Assembly: GCF_029210485.1 (NCBI RefSeq)
Contig: NZ_JARGET010000003.1
Span: 1-64,000, forward strand
Origin: Hoeflea sp. YIM 152468
GTDB taxonomy: Bacteria > Pseudomonadota > Alphaproteobacteria > Rhizobiales > Rhizobiaceae
DNA: 64,000 nucleotides
Reading direction: 5' to 3'
Below, one piece after another: positions 28,292 through 38,302 of this stretch. The position numbers were made by a program, and so were the translations under genes. Numbering within the stretch: the stretch's first letter is position 1; the number at the start of each line of letters is the position of its first letter. The notes below the pieces were generated by a model. That model ran no database searches and had not been told where the DNA came from. It saw only the letters and a program-made list of their open reading frames with translations.

Positions 28292-29482
28292 TCAGGCGGT
28301 AGATTTGCCAAATACCAGCACAATAGCCCCCGAGACCAGCAAGCCCGCGGCTGCGGCCAGGCTGGCCCAGGTGTAGCTGCCGGACCAATCAGCAAGGTAA
28401 CCGGCAACGACCGGCCCGAGTATCTGGCCAGTGCCGAACGCTGCGGTCATCAGAGCCAGTGCGCGGCGCGGACTTTCGCCGGCAAGCTGGCGACCGAGCT
28501 GAAGCCCGAAGGCGGTGACCATGATGAAGGTGGCACCCAGCAGCACCCCGCCGATGACAGGGCCGGCGGGCAAGGGCACCAGAACGCTGGCCGCGACACC
28601 GAGCGCTTCGACCAGGCAGCCGGCCGCAAACACATTGCTCAGGCCGATGCGGCGGACAACCGGCCACCAAGCGGCAACCGAGGGCGCGGCAGCCAGACCC
28701 GCCACCAGCCAGACACCGGCTTCAAACAGCGACGTGCCGCCGCCATCGCGGACTATAGCGACGAGAAAGGTCGCCGTGACGATGTAACCAAAGCCGAAAA
28801 CGCCATAGGCGAAGGTCAATGCCAGAAGCGCCGGTGTCCAGAGCAGCGGCGGCTCCTTCTTGGCCGGCCCGATTCGCACCACGTCGCGCGGCAGAGAGCG
28901 GTGGATGACGAACAGGCTGGCGAAAGCCAGCAGCGCCGCCATGATCCAGGCCGCACGCCAGCCACCATCGGCCAGAATGATCGCCCCGAACATGATGGCC
29001 GAGATGATGATGCCGACACCGACACCACCGAAGTGGGAAGACTGGACCCAGGGCTTGCCTGCCGCCAGACCATGCGACAGCACGATGGCCGAGGTGAAAA
29101 CCATCACAAAAGCGCTGGCGAGGCCCGCAAGGAAGCGGATTGCCGCCAACATAATGACATTGCTCGCCAGCCCCATGGCCAGCAGCAGCAGAGCTGTGGC
29201 CAGCAACCCCAGCAGCGCCACCTTGCGCTCGATGCCTTCCGCCCAGCCATAGGCCGCCAGCACAGCGCCAAGCAGATAGCCGGCATAATTGGCCGAAGCG
29301 ATCCATCCGGCCTCGGTTGGTCCAAGCCCCAGACCAGCCATCATCGCCGGAAGCACCGGAGTATAGAAGAACCGGCCGAGCCCCATCGCAACCGCCATCG
29401 CCAGCGCGCCGGCCAGAGCGGCGGGCAATGCGGGCGTGACGCCGGGATTTGCATCGGTTCGGAAGCGCGGGGAATCGGGCAT
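28292..29482 (-). CDS. MFS transporter, YbfB/YjiJ family
   Basis: The protein has about 396 residues and twelve predicted membrane helices. The N-terminal pattern LAMAVAMGLGRFFYTPVLPA and GPTEAGWIASANYAGYLLGA are marks of the YbfB/YjiJ group of the major facilitator superfamily, whose substrates are unknown. The start is uncertain: the frame is open to 29647, ATGs lie at 29515 and 29482, and none has a strong ribosome binding site. I chose 29482 because homologues have a short N-terminus. It is divergent from bdhA. Confidence 0.88.
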   Translation of the reverse strand: MPDSPRFRTDANPGVTPALPAALAGALAMAVAMGLGRFFYTPVLPAMMAGLGLGPTEAGWIASANYAGYLLGAVLAAYGWAEGIERKVALLGLLATALLLLAMGLASNVIMLAAIRFLAGLASAFVMVFTSAIVLSHGLAAGKPWVQSSHFGGVGVGIIISAIMFGAIILADGGWRAAWIMAALLAFASLFVIHRSLPRDVVRIGPAKKEPPLLWTPALLALTFAYGVFGFGYIVTATFLVAIVRDGGGTSLFEAGVWLVAGLAAAPSVAAWWPVVRRIGLSNVFAAGCLVEALGVAASVLVPLPAGPVIGGVLLGATFIMVTAFGLQLGRQLAGESPRRALALMTAAFGTGQILGPVVAGYLADWSGSYTWASLAAAAGLLVSGAIVLVFGKSTA

Positions 29483-29658
29483 GCGGACACTGGCCGTGGC
29501 TTGGTCAAAGATCATCCTGCATGAACCGGAAATGCCGGACTGGCAAGCACGGCCGTCCGTGGGCCGTGCCGATTTGGTGTTCCTCTCCAGAAATTGATTG
29601 GAACTTTTTGCCCCTGCGGCTATTTTTTGCATTGCAACATCAACCAAAGGACGTTCCC

Positions 29659-30432
29659 ATGAAAACCGTGATCGTGACCGGCTCCACCAGTGGCATCGGT
29701 CTTGGAATCGCCGAAGCGTTTGCTTCTGCCGGGCACAATATCGTTCTCAACGGCTTGGGAAGCGCAGCCGAGATCGAAGCCACCCGCAGCCGGCTGGCCG
29801 GCCTCGGCGCGGGCGATGTGCTGTTTCATGGCGCCAACATGCTCAAGCCCGATGAGATTGCCGATCTTGTCACAACCGCGGCGGCGAAATTCGGCAGCGT
29901 CGATGTGCTCGTTGCCAATGCCGGCATTCAGCACGTCGAGAAAATCGAGGATTTCCCGCCCGAGAAATGGGACGCGATCATCGCAATCAATCTGAGTTCG
30001 GCATTTCACCTCATCCGCGCGGCGATGCCGATCCTGAAAGAGCAGAAATGGGGCCGGATCATCTCGATCGCATCGGCCCACGGGCTGGTGGCTTCGCCCT
30101 ACAAAAGCGCCTACGTGGCCGCCAAGCATGGCATGCTGGGCCTGATCAAGACCGTGGCGCTGGAAGGCGCCGAATGCGGGATCACCGCCAACGCGATCTG
30201 CCCCGGCTATGTCGAGACCCCGCTTGTCACCGGCCAGATCGCCGACACGGCGAAGGCCCGCGACATGAGCGAGGAGGACGTGATCAACGAGGTCATCCTC
30301 AAGGCACAACCGACCAGGCAGTTCGTCCAGGTGAGCCAGATTGCAGCGCTGGCTGTCTATCTGGCCTCGGACCAGGCTGCCCAGATCACCGGAGCCGCCT
30401 TGCCGATGGACGGCGGCTGGACCGCCCAATGA
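29659..30432 (+). CDS. bdhA: D-3-hydroxybutyrate dehydrogenase
   Basis: This 257-residue short-chain dehydrogenase has VTGSTSGIGLGIAEAF as NAD-binding motif, NAGIQ, the catalytic serine in SIASAHG, and YKSAYVAAKHG with the Tyr-Lys pair. NAICPGYVETPLV is typical of 3-hydroxybutyrate dehydrogenases. It oxidises D-3-hydroxybutyrate to acetoacetate in breakdown of poly-3-hydroxybutyrate. The start follows AAAGGA. Its stop overlaps the start of the patatin-like gene (ATGA), so the two are coupled. In Sinorhizobium, bdhA is known to be followed by xanthine dehydrogenase genes, as here. Confidence 0.95.
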   Translation: MKTVIVTGSTSGIGLGIAEAFASAGHNIVLNGLGSAAEIEATRSRLAGLGAGDVLFHGANMLKPDEIADLVTTAAAKFGSVDVLVANAGIQHVEKIEDFPPEKWDAIIAINLSSAFHLIRAAMPILKEQKWGRIISIASAHGLVASPYKSAYVAAKHGMLGLIKTVALEGAECGITANAICPGYVETPLVTGQIADTAKARDMSEEDVINEVILKAQPTRQFVQVSQIAALAVYLASDQAAQITGAALPMDGGWTAQ

Positions 30433-31538
30433 GCAGCAAAGAGCAAAGACCCACGGCCAAGACCAAAGGCAGTTCCCTCAGCACGATCAACCTGGCGCTT
30501 CAGGGCGGAGGCTCGCACGGCGCCTTTGCCTGGGGGGTGATCGACAGATTGCTCGATGAGCCCGACATCGAGTTCGAAGGCCTGTCCGGCACCAGCGCCG
30601 GCGCCGTCAATGCGGTGGTGCTGGCGCATGGCCTGATGAACGGTGGCCACAAGGGTGGGCAGGCAGCGCTGGAGGATTTCTGGCACAAATCGAGCCGTTC
30701 CGGCTCCGGCTGGTCGCCATTCGGACCGATGCCCAAGTCCGGCCTGCCCGGCATGGATATGTTCGCGGCGGCAACCCATGCCATGCTCGACACCATGACG
30801 CGGACCTTTTCGCCCTACGACCTCAATCCTTTCAACATCAACCCGCTTCACGACCTGCTGGCCGACAGCGTCGACTTTGAGGGATTGCGCGCGCACAGCG
30901 CCACCAAGCTGTTTGTCAGCGCCACCAATGTGCGCAGTGGCCGGGTCCGCGTGTTCCAAGGCAGCGAAGTCAGCGCCGACGCCGTGATGGCGTCGGCCTG
31001 CCTGCCGTTTTTGTTCAAGGCCGTGGAAATTGATGGCGAGCACTACTGGGATGGCGGCTACATGGGCAATCCGGTGCTCTATCCGTTCTTCTATCAGTGC
31101 GAAAGCCGTGATGTGATGATTGTCCACGTCAATCCGATGGAGCGCCAGGACGTGCCGATGACGGCGCCCGACATCATGAACCGGATCAACGAAATCTCGT
31201 TTAACTCTTCCCTCGTTGATGAAATGCGGGCGATCAACTTTGTCACGCGGATGATCGAGCAGGATTGGCTCAAGGATGAGCACAGGAACCGGCTGCGGCA
31301 AATTCTGATCCATTCGGTGCGCGCCGACGCCGCCATGGAAGGGCTTCCGGTGTCGTCGAAGTTTGACGTGAGCTGGCCGTTCCTGACCGATTTGCGCGAT
31401 CGCGGGCGCAGCGCTGCGGACACCTGGCTCAAGATCAACCGCGACGATCTGGGCAAAAAGTCGACTGTCAACCTGGAAGGTCAGTTTCTTCGCATGCACA
31501 GTTCAACGCCCGTGGATCCGCTTGTGGTTTCTGATTGA
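30429..31538 (+). CDS. Patatin-like phospholipase family protein
   Basis: The protein has 369 residues. INLALQGGGSHGAFAWGVID gives the oxyanion hole, FEGLSGTSAGAVNAV carries the nucleophilic serine in GTSAG, and DGGYMGNPVLYP carries the aspartate of the Ser-Asp dyad (DGG). There is no signal peptide, so it acts inside the cell. Patatin-like enzymes hydrolyse acyl esters. The 4-bp overlap with bdhA suggests a role in releasing hydroxybutyrate oligomers or lipids, but that is inference. Confidence 0.92.
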   Translation: MSSKEQRPTAKTKGSSLSTINLALQGGGSHGAFAWGVIDRLLDEPDIEFEGLSGTSAGAVNAVVLAHGLMNGGHKGGQAALEDFWHKSSRSGSGWSPFGPMPKSGLPGMDMFAAATHAMLDTMTRTFSPYDLNPFNINPLHDLLADSVDFEGLRAHSATKLFVSATNVRSGRVRVFQGSEVSADAVMASACLPFLFKAVEIDGEHYWDGGYMGNPVLYPFFYQCESRDVMIVHVNPMERQDVPMTAPDIMNRINEISFNSSLVDEMRAINFVTRMIEQDWLKDEHRNRLRQILIHSVRADAAMEGLPVSSKFDVSWPFLTDLRDRGRSAADTWLKINRDDLGKKSTVNLEGQFLRMHSSTPVDPLVVSD

Positions 31539-31604
31539 CCGGCTTTGCCTGAAACAGCTGAAAGTGTGGACCGCTCTTCCCCCTGCTGCCACGGTGGGCT
31601 AAGT

Positions 31605-31620
31605 TTTGTCCAATTGGTCC
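31605..31620 (+). promoter_or_regulatory. Possible operator before xdhA
   Basis: The palindrome CCAATTGG (31610-31617) sits in TTGTCCAATTGGTCC, about 20 bp before the xdhA start in the 98-bp gap after the patatin-like gene. Such sites are typical of GntR- or MarR-type repressors, but no such regulator is encoded nearby. Confidence 0.35.
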
Positions 31621-31636
31621 AGTTTTTAGAGGCGAC

Positions 31637-33121
31637 ATGGCGCAGTCCCACCGTACATTCATCCGATTCCTGCTCAACGACCGCCCGGTGGAGCTCTCAG
31701 GCTTTGCGCCGGACCTTTCGTTGCTCGACTGGCTTCGGATCAATCAGCGCCTCACCGGCACGAAGGAAGGGTGCGCCGAAGGCGATTGCGGTGCCTGTAC
31801 GGTGCTGGTCGGCCGTCTCGACAACGGCATCCTGACCTATGAGACGATCAATGCCTGCATCCGCTTTGTCGGCTCGCTTGACGCCACCCATGTGGTGACC
31901 ATTGAGCACCTCAATCGCCCCGATGGCGCGCTCAGCGCCGTGCAACAGGCGATGGTCGACAATCACGGCTCGCAATGCGGTTTCTGCACGCCCGGAATCG
32001 TGGCTTCGCTGCACGGCCTGTGGCTTTCCGATCCTGAACCGACGGAAGCCGACATCGAGCGGGCGTTGCAGGGCAATCTGTGCCGGTGCACCGGCTATGA
32101 ACCCATCGTCAAAGCCGCGGTTGCGGCGGCGAAAACGATTCCCTCCGAAGACAATGACCGGCTGGTCGCCGGCTATGCGACGACGATTGCAACGCTTACG
32201 GATTTCGCCGATGGCGCCCGCGTCACCATCGACAGCGAGCGCGGAACGACGTTTCTGCCCGCCGATGTGGACGACCTGGCAGATATTTACGACGCCAACC
32301 CGGATGCCACGATCGTGGCCGGGTCGACGGATGTCGGGCTGTGGGTGACCAAGCACATGCGCGAGATCGCGCCGGTGATCTTCATCGGCCATCTTGCAGG
32401 GCTGCAGCAGATATCGTTTGACGAAACCGGCGTGACGCTGGGAGCCGGAGTGTCCTACACCGCAGCCCGCGGCGCACTGATTGCAGCGTTTCCGCAGATG
32501 GCCGAGATCTGGGACCGGATCGGCGGCGAGCAAGTGCGCAACATGGGCACCGTCGGGGGCAATATCGCCAATGGCTCGCCGATCGGCGACACCCCGCCGC
32601 CGCTGATCGCGCTCGATGCCTCGGTGACCCTGCGCAAGGGCAAAGCCCGCCGCACGCTGCCGCTCGAAGCCTTCTTCATCGAATATGGCAAGCAGGACCG
32701 GCAGCAGGGCGAGTTTGTCGAAAGCATTGCCATTCCGGCACTGGATGAGGACGCCTTTTTTGCCGTCTACAAGATTTCAAAGCGCCGCGACGAGGACATT
32801 TCGGCCCTGTGTGCGGCCTTTCATGTCACAACCGATGCGCAAGGGCTGGTGGTTTCAGCCCGGCTCGCCTTCGGCGGCATGGCCGGCACGCCCAAGCGGG
32901 CGCCGACCGCGGAAGCGGCACTGATTGGCCAGCCCTGGTCGTGGGACACGATCCAGATCGCGCGGGCAGCCCTGGCCGAGGACTTCCAGCCGCTGTCGGA
33001 CTGGCGGGCAAGCGCGGATTACCGGATGCTCTCGGCGCAGAATCTGATGATCCGTTTTTTCCTTGAAACCTGCGGCGCACCGGTTCGCATCGAGCGCCAC
33101 CCGGCACTGGCGGAGGCCTGA
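31637..33121 (+). CDS. xdhA: Xanthine dehydrogenase, small subunit (FeS/FAD)
   Basis: The protein has 494 residues. The first [2Fe-2S] domain contains GCAEGDCGACTVLVG; the second contains CGFCTPGIVASLHG and CRCTGYEP. The FAD domain (about 200-370) has VAGSTDVGLWV and MGTVGGNIANGSPIGDTPP, followed by a C-terminal flavin-associated domain. Together with XdhB it oxidises hypoxanthine to xanthine and xanthine to urate with NAD. It starts 98 bp after the patatin-like gene and is followed 2 bp later by xdhB. Confidence 0.97.
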   Translation: MAQSHRTFIRFLLNDRPVELSGFAPDLSLLDWLRINQRLTGTKEGCAEGDCGACTVLVGRLDNGILTYETINACIRFVGSLDATHVVTIEHLNRPDGALSAVQQAMVDNHGSQCGFCTPGIVASLHGLWLSDPEPTEADIERALQGNLCRCTGYEPIVKAAVAAAKTIPSEDNDRLVAGYATTIATLTDFADGARVTIDSERGTTFLPADVDDLADIYDANPDATIVAGSTDVGLWVTKHMREIAPVIFIGHLAGLQQISFDETGVTLGAGVSYTAARGALIAAFPQMAEIWDRIGGEQVRNMGTVGGNIANGSPIGDTPPPLIALDASVTLRKGKARRTLPLEAFFIEYGKQDRQQGEFVESIAIPALDEDAFFAVYKISKRRDEDISALCAAFHVTTDAQGLVVSARLAFGGMAGTPKRAPTAEAALIGQPWSWDTIQIARAALAEDFQPLSDWRASADYRMLSAQNLMIRFFLETCGAPVRIERHPALAEA

Positions 33122-33123
33122 CC

Positions 33124-35481
33124 ATGGACGCACCCGCACCCCGCAGCAAGGCCGAAATTTCCGGCGGCGCACACACCAAGCGCGAGCATGATTCGGCGCA
33201 CAAGCATGTCACCGGCAGCGCCGACTACATTGACGACATGCCCGAGCCGGCCGGCACCCTGCACGGCTATCTCGGCCTGTCGGACCGGGCGCATGCGAAG
33301 ATCACCTCACTTGATCTCGATGCAGTCCGGTCAGCCGACGGCGTGATCGCCGTTCTGACCGCCGAAGACGTTCCCGGCGCGAATGACATCTCGCCCTCCG
33401 GCCGCAATGACGAGCCGGTTCTGGCGACGGGTAAAGTTCTGTTCCACGGACAGCCGCTGTTCGCCGTCATCGCCGAAAGCCGCGACCAGGCCCGCCGCGC
33501 CGCCAAGCGCGCCATCATCAGCTATGAAGACCTGCCGCATGCCATCGACGTGCGCGCGGCGATGGACGCGGGCTATCGGATGGTCACCGAGCCCATGAAA
33601 CTCGCACGCGGCGATGTCGATGCGGGCCTTGCCGCTGCACCGCTCAGGCTCAAGGGCGATATGCGGATTGGCGGGCAGGATCATTTCTACCTCGAAGGCC
33701 ATATCGCCATGGCTATTCCCGGCGAGGATGACGAAGTCACCGTCTGGTCGTCGACCCAGCATCCGAGCGAAGTGCAGCATATGGTGGCGAATGCGCTCGG
33801 CACGGTGTCGAACGCCGTGACCGTGCAGGTGCGGCGCATGGGCGGTGGCTTTGGCGGCAAGGAAACCCAATCCAACCAGTTCGCTGCCATTGCTGCAATC
33901 GCGGCGAAGAAGCTCAACCGCGCGGTGAAGCTCCGGCCCGACCGCGACGATGACATGATCATCACCGGCAAGCGGCATGATTTCGTTGTCGATTACGATG
34001 TCGGTTATGACGAGACCGGCCGCATTCACGCGCTGGACGCGTGTTTTGCGGCGCGGTGCGGCTTCTCCTCGGACCTTTCGGGGCCAGTGACCGACCGGGC
34101 GCTGTTTCACGCCGACAATTGCTATTTCTACGAAAATGTCCGCCTGGTCTCGAAGCCGATGATGACCAACACGGTTTCCAATACCGCCTTTCGCGGCTTT
34201 GGCGGACCGCAGGGCATGCTCGGTGGCGAGCGCGTCATCGAGGAAATCGCCTATGCGCTGGGGCGTGATCCCCTGGAAATCCGCAAGGTCAATTTCTATG
34301 GCGGACCCGGCCGCGATGTCACGCCCTATCACCAGACGGTGGAAGACAACATCATCGAGCGGATTGTCGACGACCTGGAAACCTCGTCAGAGTATCAGAC
34401 GCGCCGGGCGGAAATCATCGCCTTCAACCAGACCAGCCCGGTGGTCCGGCGCGGCATCGCGCTGACCCCGGTCAAGTTCGGCATCTCCTTCACGGCCACC
34501 TGGTTCAACCAGGCCGGGGCTCTGGTGCACGTCTACCAGGATGGCTCGATCCACCTCAATCACGGCGGCACCGAGATGGGCCAGGGGCTCAACACCAAGG
34601 TGGCGCAGGTGCTGGCCGAAGAGTTCCAGGTCGATCTCGACACCATCCGGATCACGGCGACCACAACCGGCAAGGTGCCCAATACATCGGCCACCGCCGC
34701 GTCATCGGGCACCGATCTCAACGGCATGGCGGCCGCCAATGCGGCGCAGCAGATCAAGACCCGGCTGATCGCCTTCGCCGCGGAGAAATTCCACATTCCG
34801 GAAGATCAGGTGGTGTTCGAACCCAACCATGTGCGGGTGGGCAACGAGTTGATGCCGTTTGGCGATTTCATCAAGCTTGCCTATCTCGAACGGGTTCAGC
34901 TTTCCGCCGCCGGGTTTTACAAGACCCCCGATATCCATTGGGACCGCGCCAGCGGCAAGGGCCGGCCCTTCTACTATTACGCCTATGGCGCAGCCGTGTC
35001 GGAAGTCTCCATCGATACGCTCACTGGTGAGTACCAGGTCGACCGGGTCGACGTTCTGCATGATGCCGGGCGCTCGCTCAATCCCGCACTCGATATCGGC
35101 CAGATCGAAGGCGGGTTCGTCCAGGGCATGGGCTGGCTGACCACCGAGGAACTGTGGTGGGACGACAAGGGCCGGCTCCGGACCCATGCACCCTCGACCT
35201 ACAAGATCCCGCTCGCCTCGGACCGGCCCAAAATCTTCAATGTCAAGCTGGCTGAGTGGGCCGAGAACCGCGAGTTGACGATCAGACGCTCCAAGGCGGT
35301 GGGCGAACCACCGTTCATGCTGCCGATTTCCGTGCTCGAGGCGCTTGGCATGGCCGTGGCCTCGATCGCCGACTATCAGGTGTCGCCACGGCTCGACGCG
35401 CCGGCAACGCCCGAGCGGGTGCTGATGGCAGTCGAACGGCTCAAGGCCCTGGCTGCTGACGACGAAACGAGCCGGATCTGA
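33124..35481 (+). CDS. xdhB: Xanthine dehydrogenase, molybdopterin-binding subunit
   Basis: This 785-residue large subunit binds the molybdenum cofactor. RRMGGGFGGKETQSNQFA and FRGFGGPQGM line the cofactor. The C-terminal VGEPPFMLPISVLEAL contains the conserved active-site glutamate. The substrate-side residues cannot be fully judged, but the partner genes xdhA and xdhC fit xanthine dehydrogenase. GGAGG precedes the start within the end of xdhA. Confidence 0.97.
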   Translation: MDAPAPRSKAEISGGAHTKREHDSAHKHVTGSADYIDDMPEPAGTLHGYLGLSDRAHAKITSLDLDAVRSADGVIAVLTAEDVPGANDISPSGRNDEPVLATGKVLFHGQPLFAVIAESRDQARRAAKRAIISYEDLPHAIDVRAAMDAGYRMVTEPMKLARGDVDAGLAAAPLRLKGDMRIGGQDHFYLEGHIAMAIPGEDDEVTVWSSTQHPSEVQHMVANALGTVSNAVTVQVRRMGGGFGGKETQSNQFAAIAAIAAKKLNRAVKLRPDRDDDMIITGKRHDFVVDYDVGYDETGRIHALDACFAARCGFSSDLSGPVTDRALFHADNCYFYENVRLVSKPMMTNTVSNTAFRGFGGPQGMLGGERVIEEIAYALGRDPLEIRKVNFYGGPGRDVTPYHQTVEDNIIERIVDDLETSSEYQTRRAEIIAFNQTSPVVRRGIALTPVKFGISFTATWFNQAGALVHVYQDGSIHLNHGGTEMGQGLNTKVAQVLAEEFQVDLDTIRITATTTGKVPNTSATAASSGTDLNGMAAANAAQQIKTRLIAFAAEKFHIPEDQVVFEPNHVRVGNELMPFGDFIKLAYLERVQLSAAGFYKTPDIHWDRASGKGRPFYYYAYGAAVSEVSIDTLTGEYQVDRVDVLHDAGRSLNPALDIGQIEGGFVQGMGWLTTEELWWDDKGRLRTHAPSTYKIPLASDRPKIFNVKLAEWAENRELTIRRSKAVGEPPFMLPISVLEALGMAVASIADYQVSPRLDAPATPERVLMAVERLKALAADDETSRI

Positions 35482-35484
35482 GCC

Positions 35485-36300
35485 ATGGCGCGTCTCGCCG
35501 CCTATCTCGATTTTGCAGCACGGGCCGGCACCCCTTACGTGCTGGTCCGGGTCGTCGAGGCCAAAGGCTCGACGCCGCGCGACACCGACGCCTGGATGCT
35601 GGTTTCGGCCGGCGACAGCTTCGGCACGATTGGCGGCGGCCGGCTGGAACTCGAAGCCATCGACCAGGCCCGCAAAATCCTGGCCGGGGGGACCGTCACA
35701 CCGATGGCGCTGCCTTTGGGCCCGGCTATCGGTCAATGCTGCGGCGGGCATGTGACACTGTCTTTCGACATTATCCCTGCTTCCCGGTCTGGTGAGATCG
35801 AGGCTCTGGTCGAGGCCGAAGACGCCGGCAATCCCGAGGTCTGGCTGTTCGGCGGTGGCCATGTCGGCCGGGCGCTGGCCAGCGCTTTGCTGCTGTTGCC
35901 GGTCAAGCCGCATGTGGTCGAGTCACGGGCGGACGAGCTCGACAGAACACCGCACGGCGCCAAACGGCATTTGACCGCCCTGCCCGAAAGCCTGGTGGGC
36001 ACCATCGCGCCGGGAAGTGCTATCATCGTGCTGACCCATGATCACGCGCTGGATTTCCTGATTGTCTCGGCAGCCCTGGCGCGCAACGATCTGGCCCAGG
36101 TGGGCATGATCGGGTCCGACACCAAACGGGTCACCTTCGAGCATCAATATGTCCGCGAAGGCGGTGAAAAGGCCCGGCTTTCAAGGCTGGTCTGCCCGAT
36201 CGGCCGCAAGATCGCCGACAAGCGGCCGGAAGTCATCGCCGCCACAGTGGCTGCCGACATCATCGCAGCGCTTGCGGACTGGCAAGAGACCAACCCTTAA
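35485..36300 (+). CDS. xdhC: Xanthine dehydrogenase accessory protein XdhC
   Basis: This 271-residue protein has AKGSTPRDTDAWMLVS and GTIGGGRLELEA in the N-terminal XdhC domain, and VWLFGGGHVGRALA, a Rossmann-type fold, in the C-terminal half. XdhC binds molybdenum cofactor, aids its sulfuration and inserts it into XdhB. The ATG is 3 bp after xdhB, and the operon ends here. Confidence 0.95.
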   Translation: MARLAAYLDFAARAGTPYVLVRVVEAKGSTPRDTDAWMLVSAGDSFGTIGGGRLELEAIDQARKILAGGTVTPMALPLGPAIGQCCGGHVTLSFDIIPASRSGEIEALVEAEDAGNPEVWLFGGGHVGRALASALLLLPVKPHVVESRADELDRTPHGAKRHLTALPESLVGTIAPGSAIIVLTHDHALDFLIVSAALARNDLAQVGMIGSDTKRVTFEHQYVREGGEKARLSRLVCPIGRKIADKRPEVIAATVAADIIAALADWQETNP

Positions 36301-36427
36301 GCGACAGGCCTGAAGCACAGGCTCCCGCGCCCGTCGTGCGCCGGGGTGACAGCGCAGTTCTGTGGCGGAACGGCTAATCAGCCGCCAGCAAAGAGTGGCC
36401 ACGACAGGGCCCCCTCACCACCGGTGA

Positions 36428-37450
36428 TCATGTGTCGACACGGCGGCCAGAGGCATCGAACCCCATAATGCGCTTCGGGTCGATCTTCAGACCAACGCGG
36501 CTGTTGTCAGCGGGCAGCCTGGTCTCGCCATCAATCCGCACCACCAGCTGGTCGCCCGCCGCGGTCACGCCATGGACCAGGGTTTCGGCGCCGAGCGGCT
36601 CGCAGAAGGCGACATCGAAGTCGATCAGGCCGGCGCCGGGGGCTACGAGGTCGATGTGTTCGGGCCTGACACCGATGACCGCGCCGGGATCGAGCGGGCC
36701 GCTGCCAGGCCGAATGTCGTGGCTCAACACATTCATTGGCGGCGAGCCGATGAAGCCTGCGACAAACAGGGTCGCCGGATTGGCGTAGACTTCGAGCGGC
36801 GCTCCGACCTGTTCGGCGACGCCGTCATTCATGACGATCATGCGGTCAGCCAGGGTCATGGCCTCCACCTGATCGTGGGTGACGTACAGCGCCGTCACGC
36901 CAAGCTTGCGCTGCAGCGCCTTGATCTCCAGACGCATCTGCACCCTGAGCTTGGCATCGAGATTGGAGAGCGGTTCGTCGAACAGGAAGACAGCAGGCTT
37001 GCGCACAATTGCCCGGCCCATCGCCACGCGCTGGCGCTGACCGCCGGAGAGTTGCCGCGGCTTGCGATCGAGATAGGGCTCAAGCTCCAGCATCCGCGCG
37101 GCCTCATTGACCCGGGAGACTATTTCGGACTTGGGGACACGGGCGATCTTGAGGCCATAGGCCATGTTGTCGAAGACGCTCATATGCGGATAGAGCGCGT
37201 AGTTCTGGAACACCATGGCGATGTCGCGTTCCCGCGGCTCGAGCTTGTTGACGGCACGGTCGCCAATGTAGATGTTGCCCGAGGTGATGGTTTCGAGGCC
37301 CGCGACCATGCGCAGAAGCGTTGACTTGCCACAGCCCGACGGCCCGACAATGACGATCAACTCGCCATCGGCGATTTCCGCGTCGATGCCGTGAATAACC
37401 TCGGTGCGACCGTAGCTCTTCCTGATCGCTTCAAGTTTGATTTCAGCCAT
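36428..37450 (-). CDS. ugpC: Glycerol-3-phosphate ABC transporter ATPase
   Basis: The protein has 340 residues. Walker A is [13 protein letters not shown], the ABC signature is [14 protein letters not shown], Walker B is [14 protein letters not shown], and the H-loop is [14 protein letters not shown]-terminal TOBE-like regulatory domain follows. It matches UgpC closely and energises the importer formed by UgpA and UgpE. It is the last gene of ugpBAEC, 6 bp after ugpE. Confidence 0.94.
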   Translation of the reverse strand: MAEIKLEAIRKSYGRTEVIHGIDAEIADGELIVIVGPSGCGKSTLLRMVAGLETITSGNIYIGDRAVNKLEPRERDIAMVFQNYALYPHMSVFDNMAYGLKIARVPKSEIVSRVNEAARMLELEPYLDRKPRQLSGGQRQRVAMGRAIVRKPAVFLFDEPLSNLDAKLRVQMRLEIKALQRKLGVTALYVTHDQVEAMTLADRMIVMNDGVAEQVGAPLEVYANPATLFVAGFIGSPPMNVLSHDIRPGSGPLDPGAVIGVRPEHIDLVAPGAGLIDFDVAFCEPLGAETLVHGVTAAGDQLVVRIDGETRLPADNSRVGLKIDPKRIMGFDASGRRVDT

Positions 37451-37456
37451 GGGAAC

Positions 37457-38302
37457 TCATTTCTCGCTTTCGACCAAACCCTTGACGAAGAGTTTTTGCA
37501 TGCCAAGCACAACCAGCACCGGCGGCAGCATGGCCAGCATGGCGGTTGCCATGATCACCGGCCATTCGACGGTCTGATCGCCTGTCGGCAACATTTGCTT
37601 GATGCCCATGATCACGGTGTTCATGGACGGATCGGTGGTGATCAACAACGGCCAGAGATACTGGTTCCAGCCATAGATGAACAGAATGACGAAGAGGGCT
37701 GCGATGTTGGTGCGCGACATCGGCAGCAGGATATCGAAGAAGAAGCGGACCGGGCCAGCGCCATCGACACGGGCGGCCTCGGTCAGCTCGTCGGGAATGG
37801 TCATGAACAGTTGCCGGAACAGGAAGGTTGCCGTCGCCGAGGCGATCAATGGCAGAATAAGCCCGGAATAGCTGTTGAGCAGACCCAGGTTTGCCACCAC
37901 CTCGTAGGTCGGCACGATCCGGACCTCGACCGGCAGCATCAGGGTCATGAAAATCAGCCAGAAGAAAAACATCCTGAAGCGGAACTTGAAATAGACGATG
38001 GCATAGGCCGACAGCAACGAAATGACGATCTTGCCAATGGTGATTCCGAGCGCCATCACCAGCGAGTTGACCAGCATCTGCCAGACCGGGGCAACGCCAC
38101 CGGTCATCAGCGCCTCAAGATAGTTGTCGAACAAATGCGGTCCGGGCAACAGCGGCATCGGTGGGCGGACCAGTTCGTCCTGGGTCACGGTGGAGGCGAC
38201 AAAGGCGATCCAGATCGGAAAACAGATCACCGCAATACCCAGAATCAACCCGCCATGGGTGAGCCAGGTTCCAATCCCTCGTTTTTCAACCATGCCGCTC
38301 AT
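37457..38302 (-). CDS. ugpE: Glycerol-3-phosphate ABC transporter permease UgpE
   Basis: The protein has 281 residues with six membrane helices. [15 protein letters not shown] and [20 protein letters not shown] followed by AARVDGAGP form the EAA loop that contacts the ATPase. The stretch [17 protein letters not shown] and the ending KGLVESEK match the known UgpE sequence closely. The start overlaps the ugpA stop by one base (TGATG). Confidence 0.95.
   Translation of the reverse strand: MSGMVEKRGIGTWLTHGGLILGIAVICFPIWIAFVASTVTQDELVRPPMPLLPGPHLFDNYLEALMTGGVAPVWQMLVNSLVMALGITIGKIVISLLSAYAIVYFKFRFRMFFFWLIFMTLMLPVEVRIVPTYEVVANLGLLNSYSGLILPLIASATATFLFRQLFMTIPDELTEAARVDGAGPVRFFFDILLPMSRTNIAALFVILFIYGWNQYLWPLLITTDPSMNTVIMGIKQMLPTGDQTVEWPVIMATAMLAMLPPVLVVLGMQKLFVKGLVESEK

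Noticed and set aside
30357-31499. 380-codon frame opposite the patatin-like gene
   Set aside because: The plus-strand protein has full catalytic motifs; the minus frame is a shadow.
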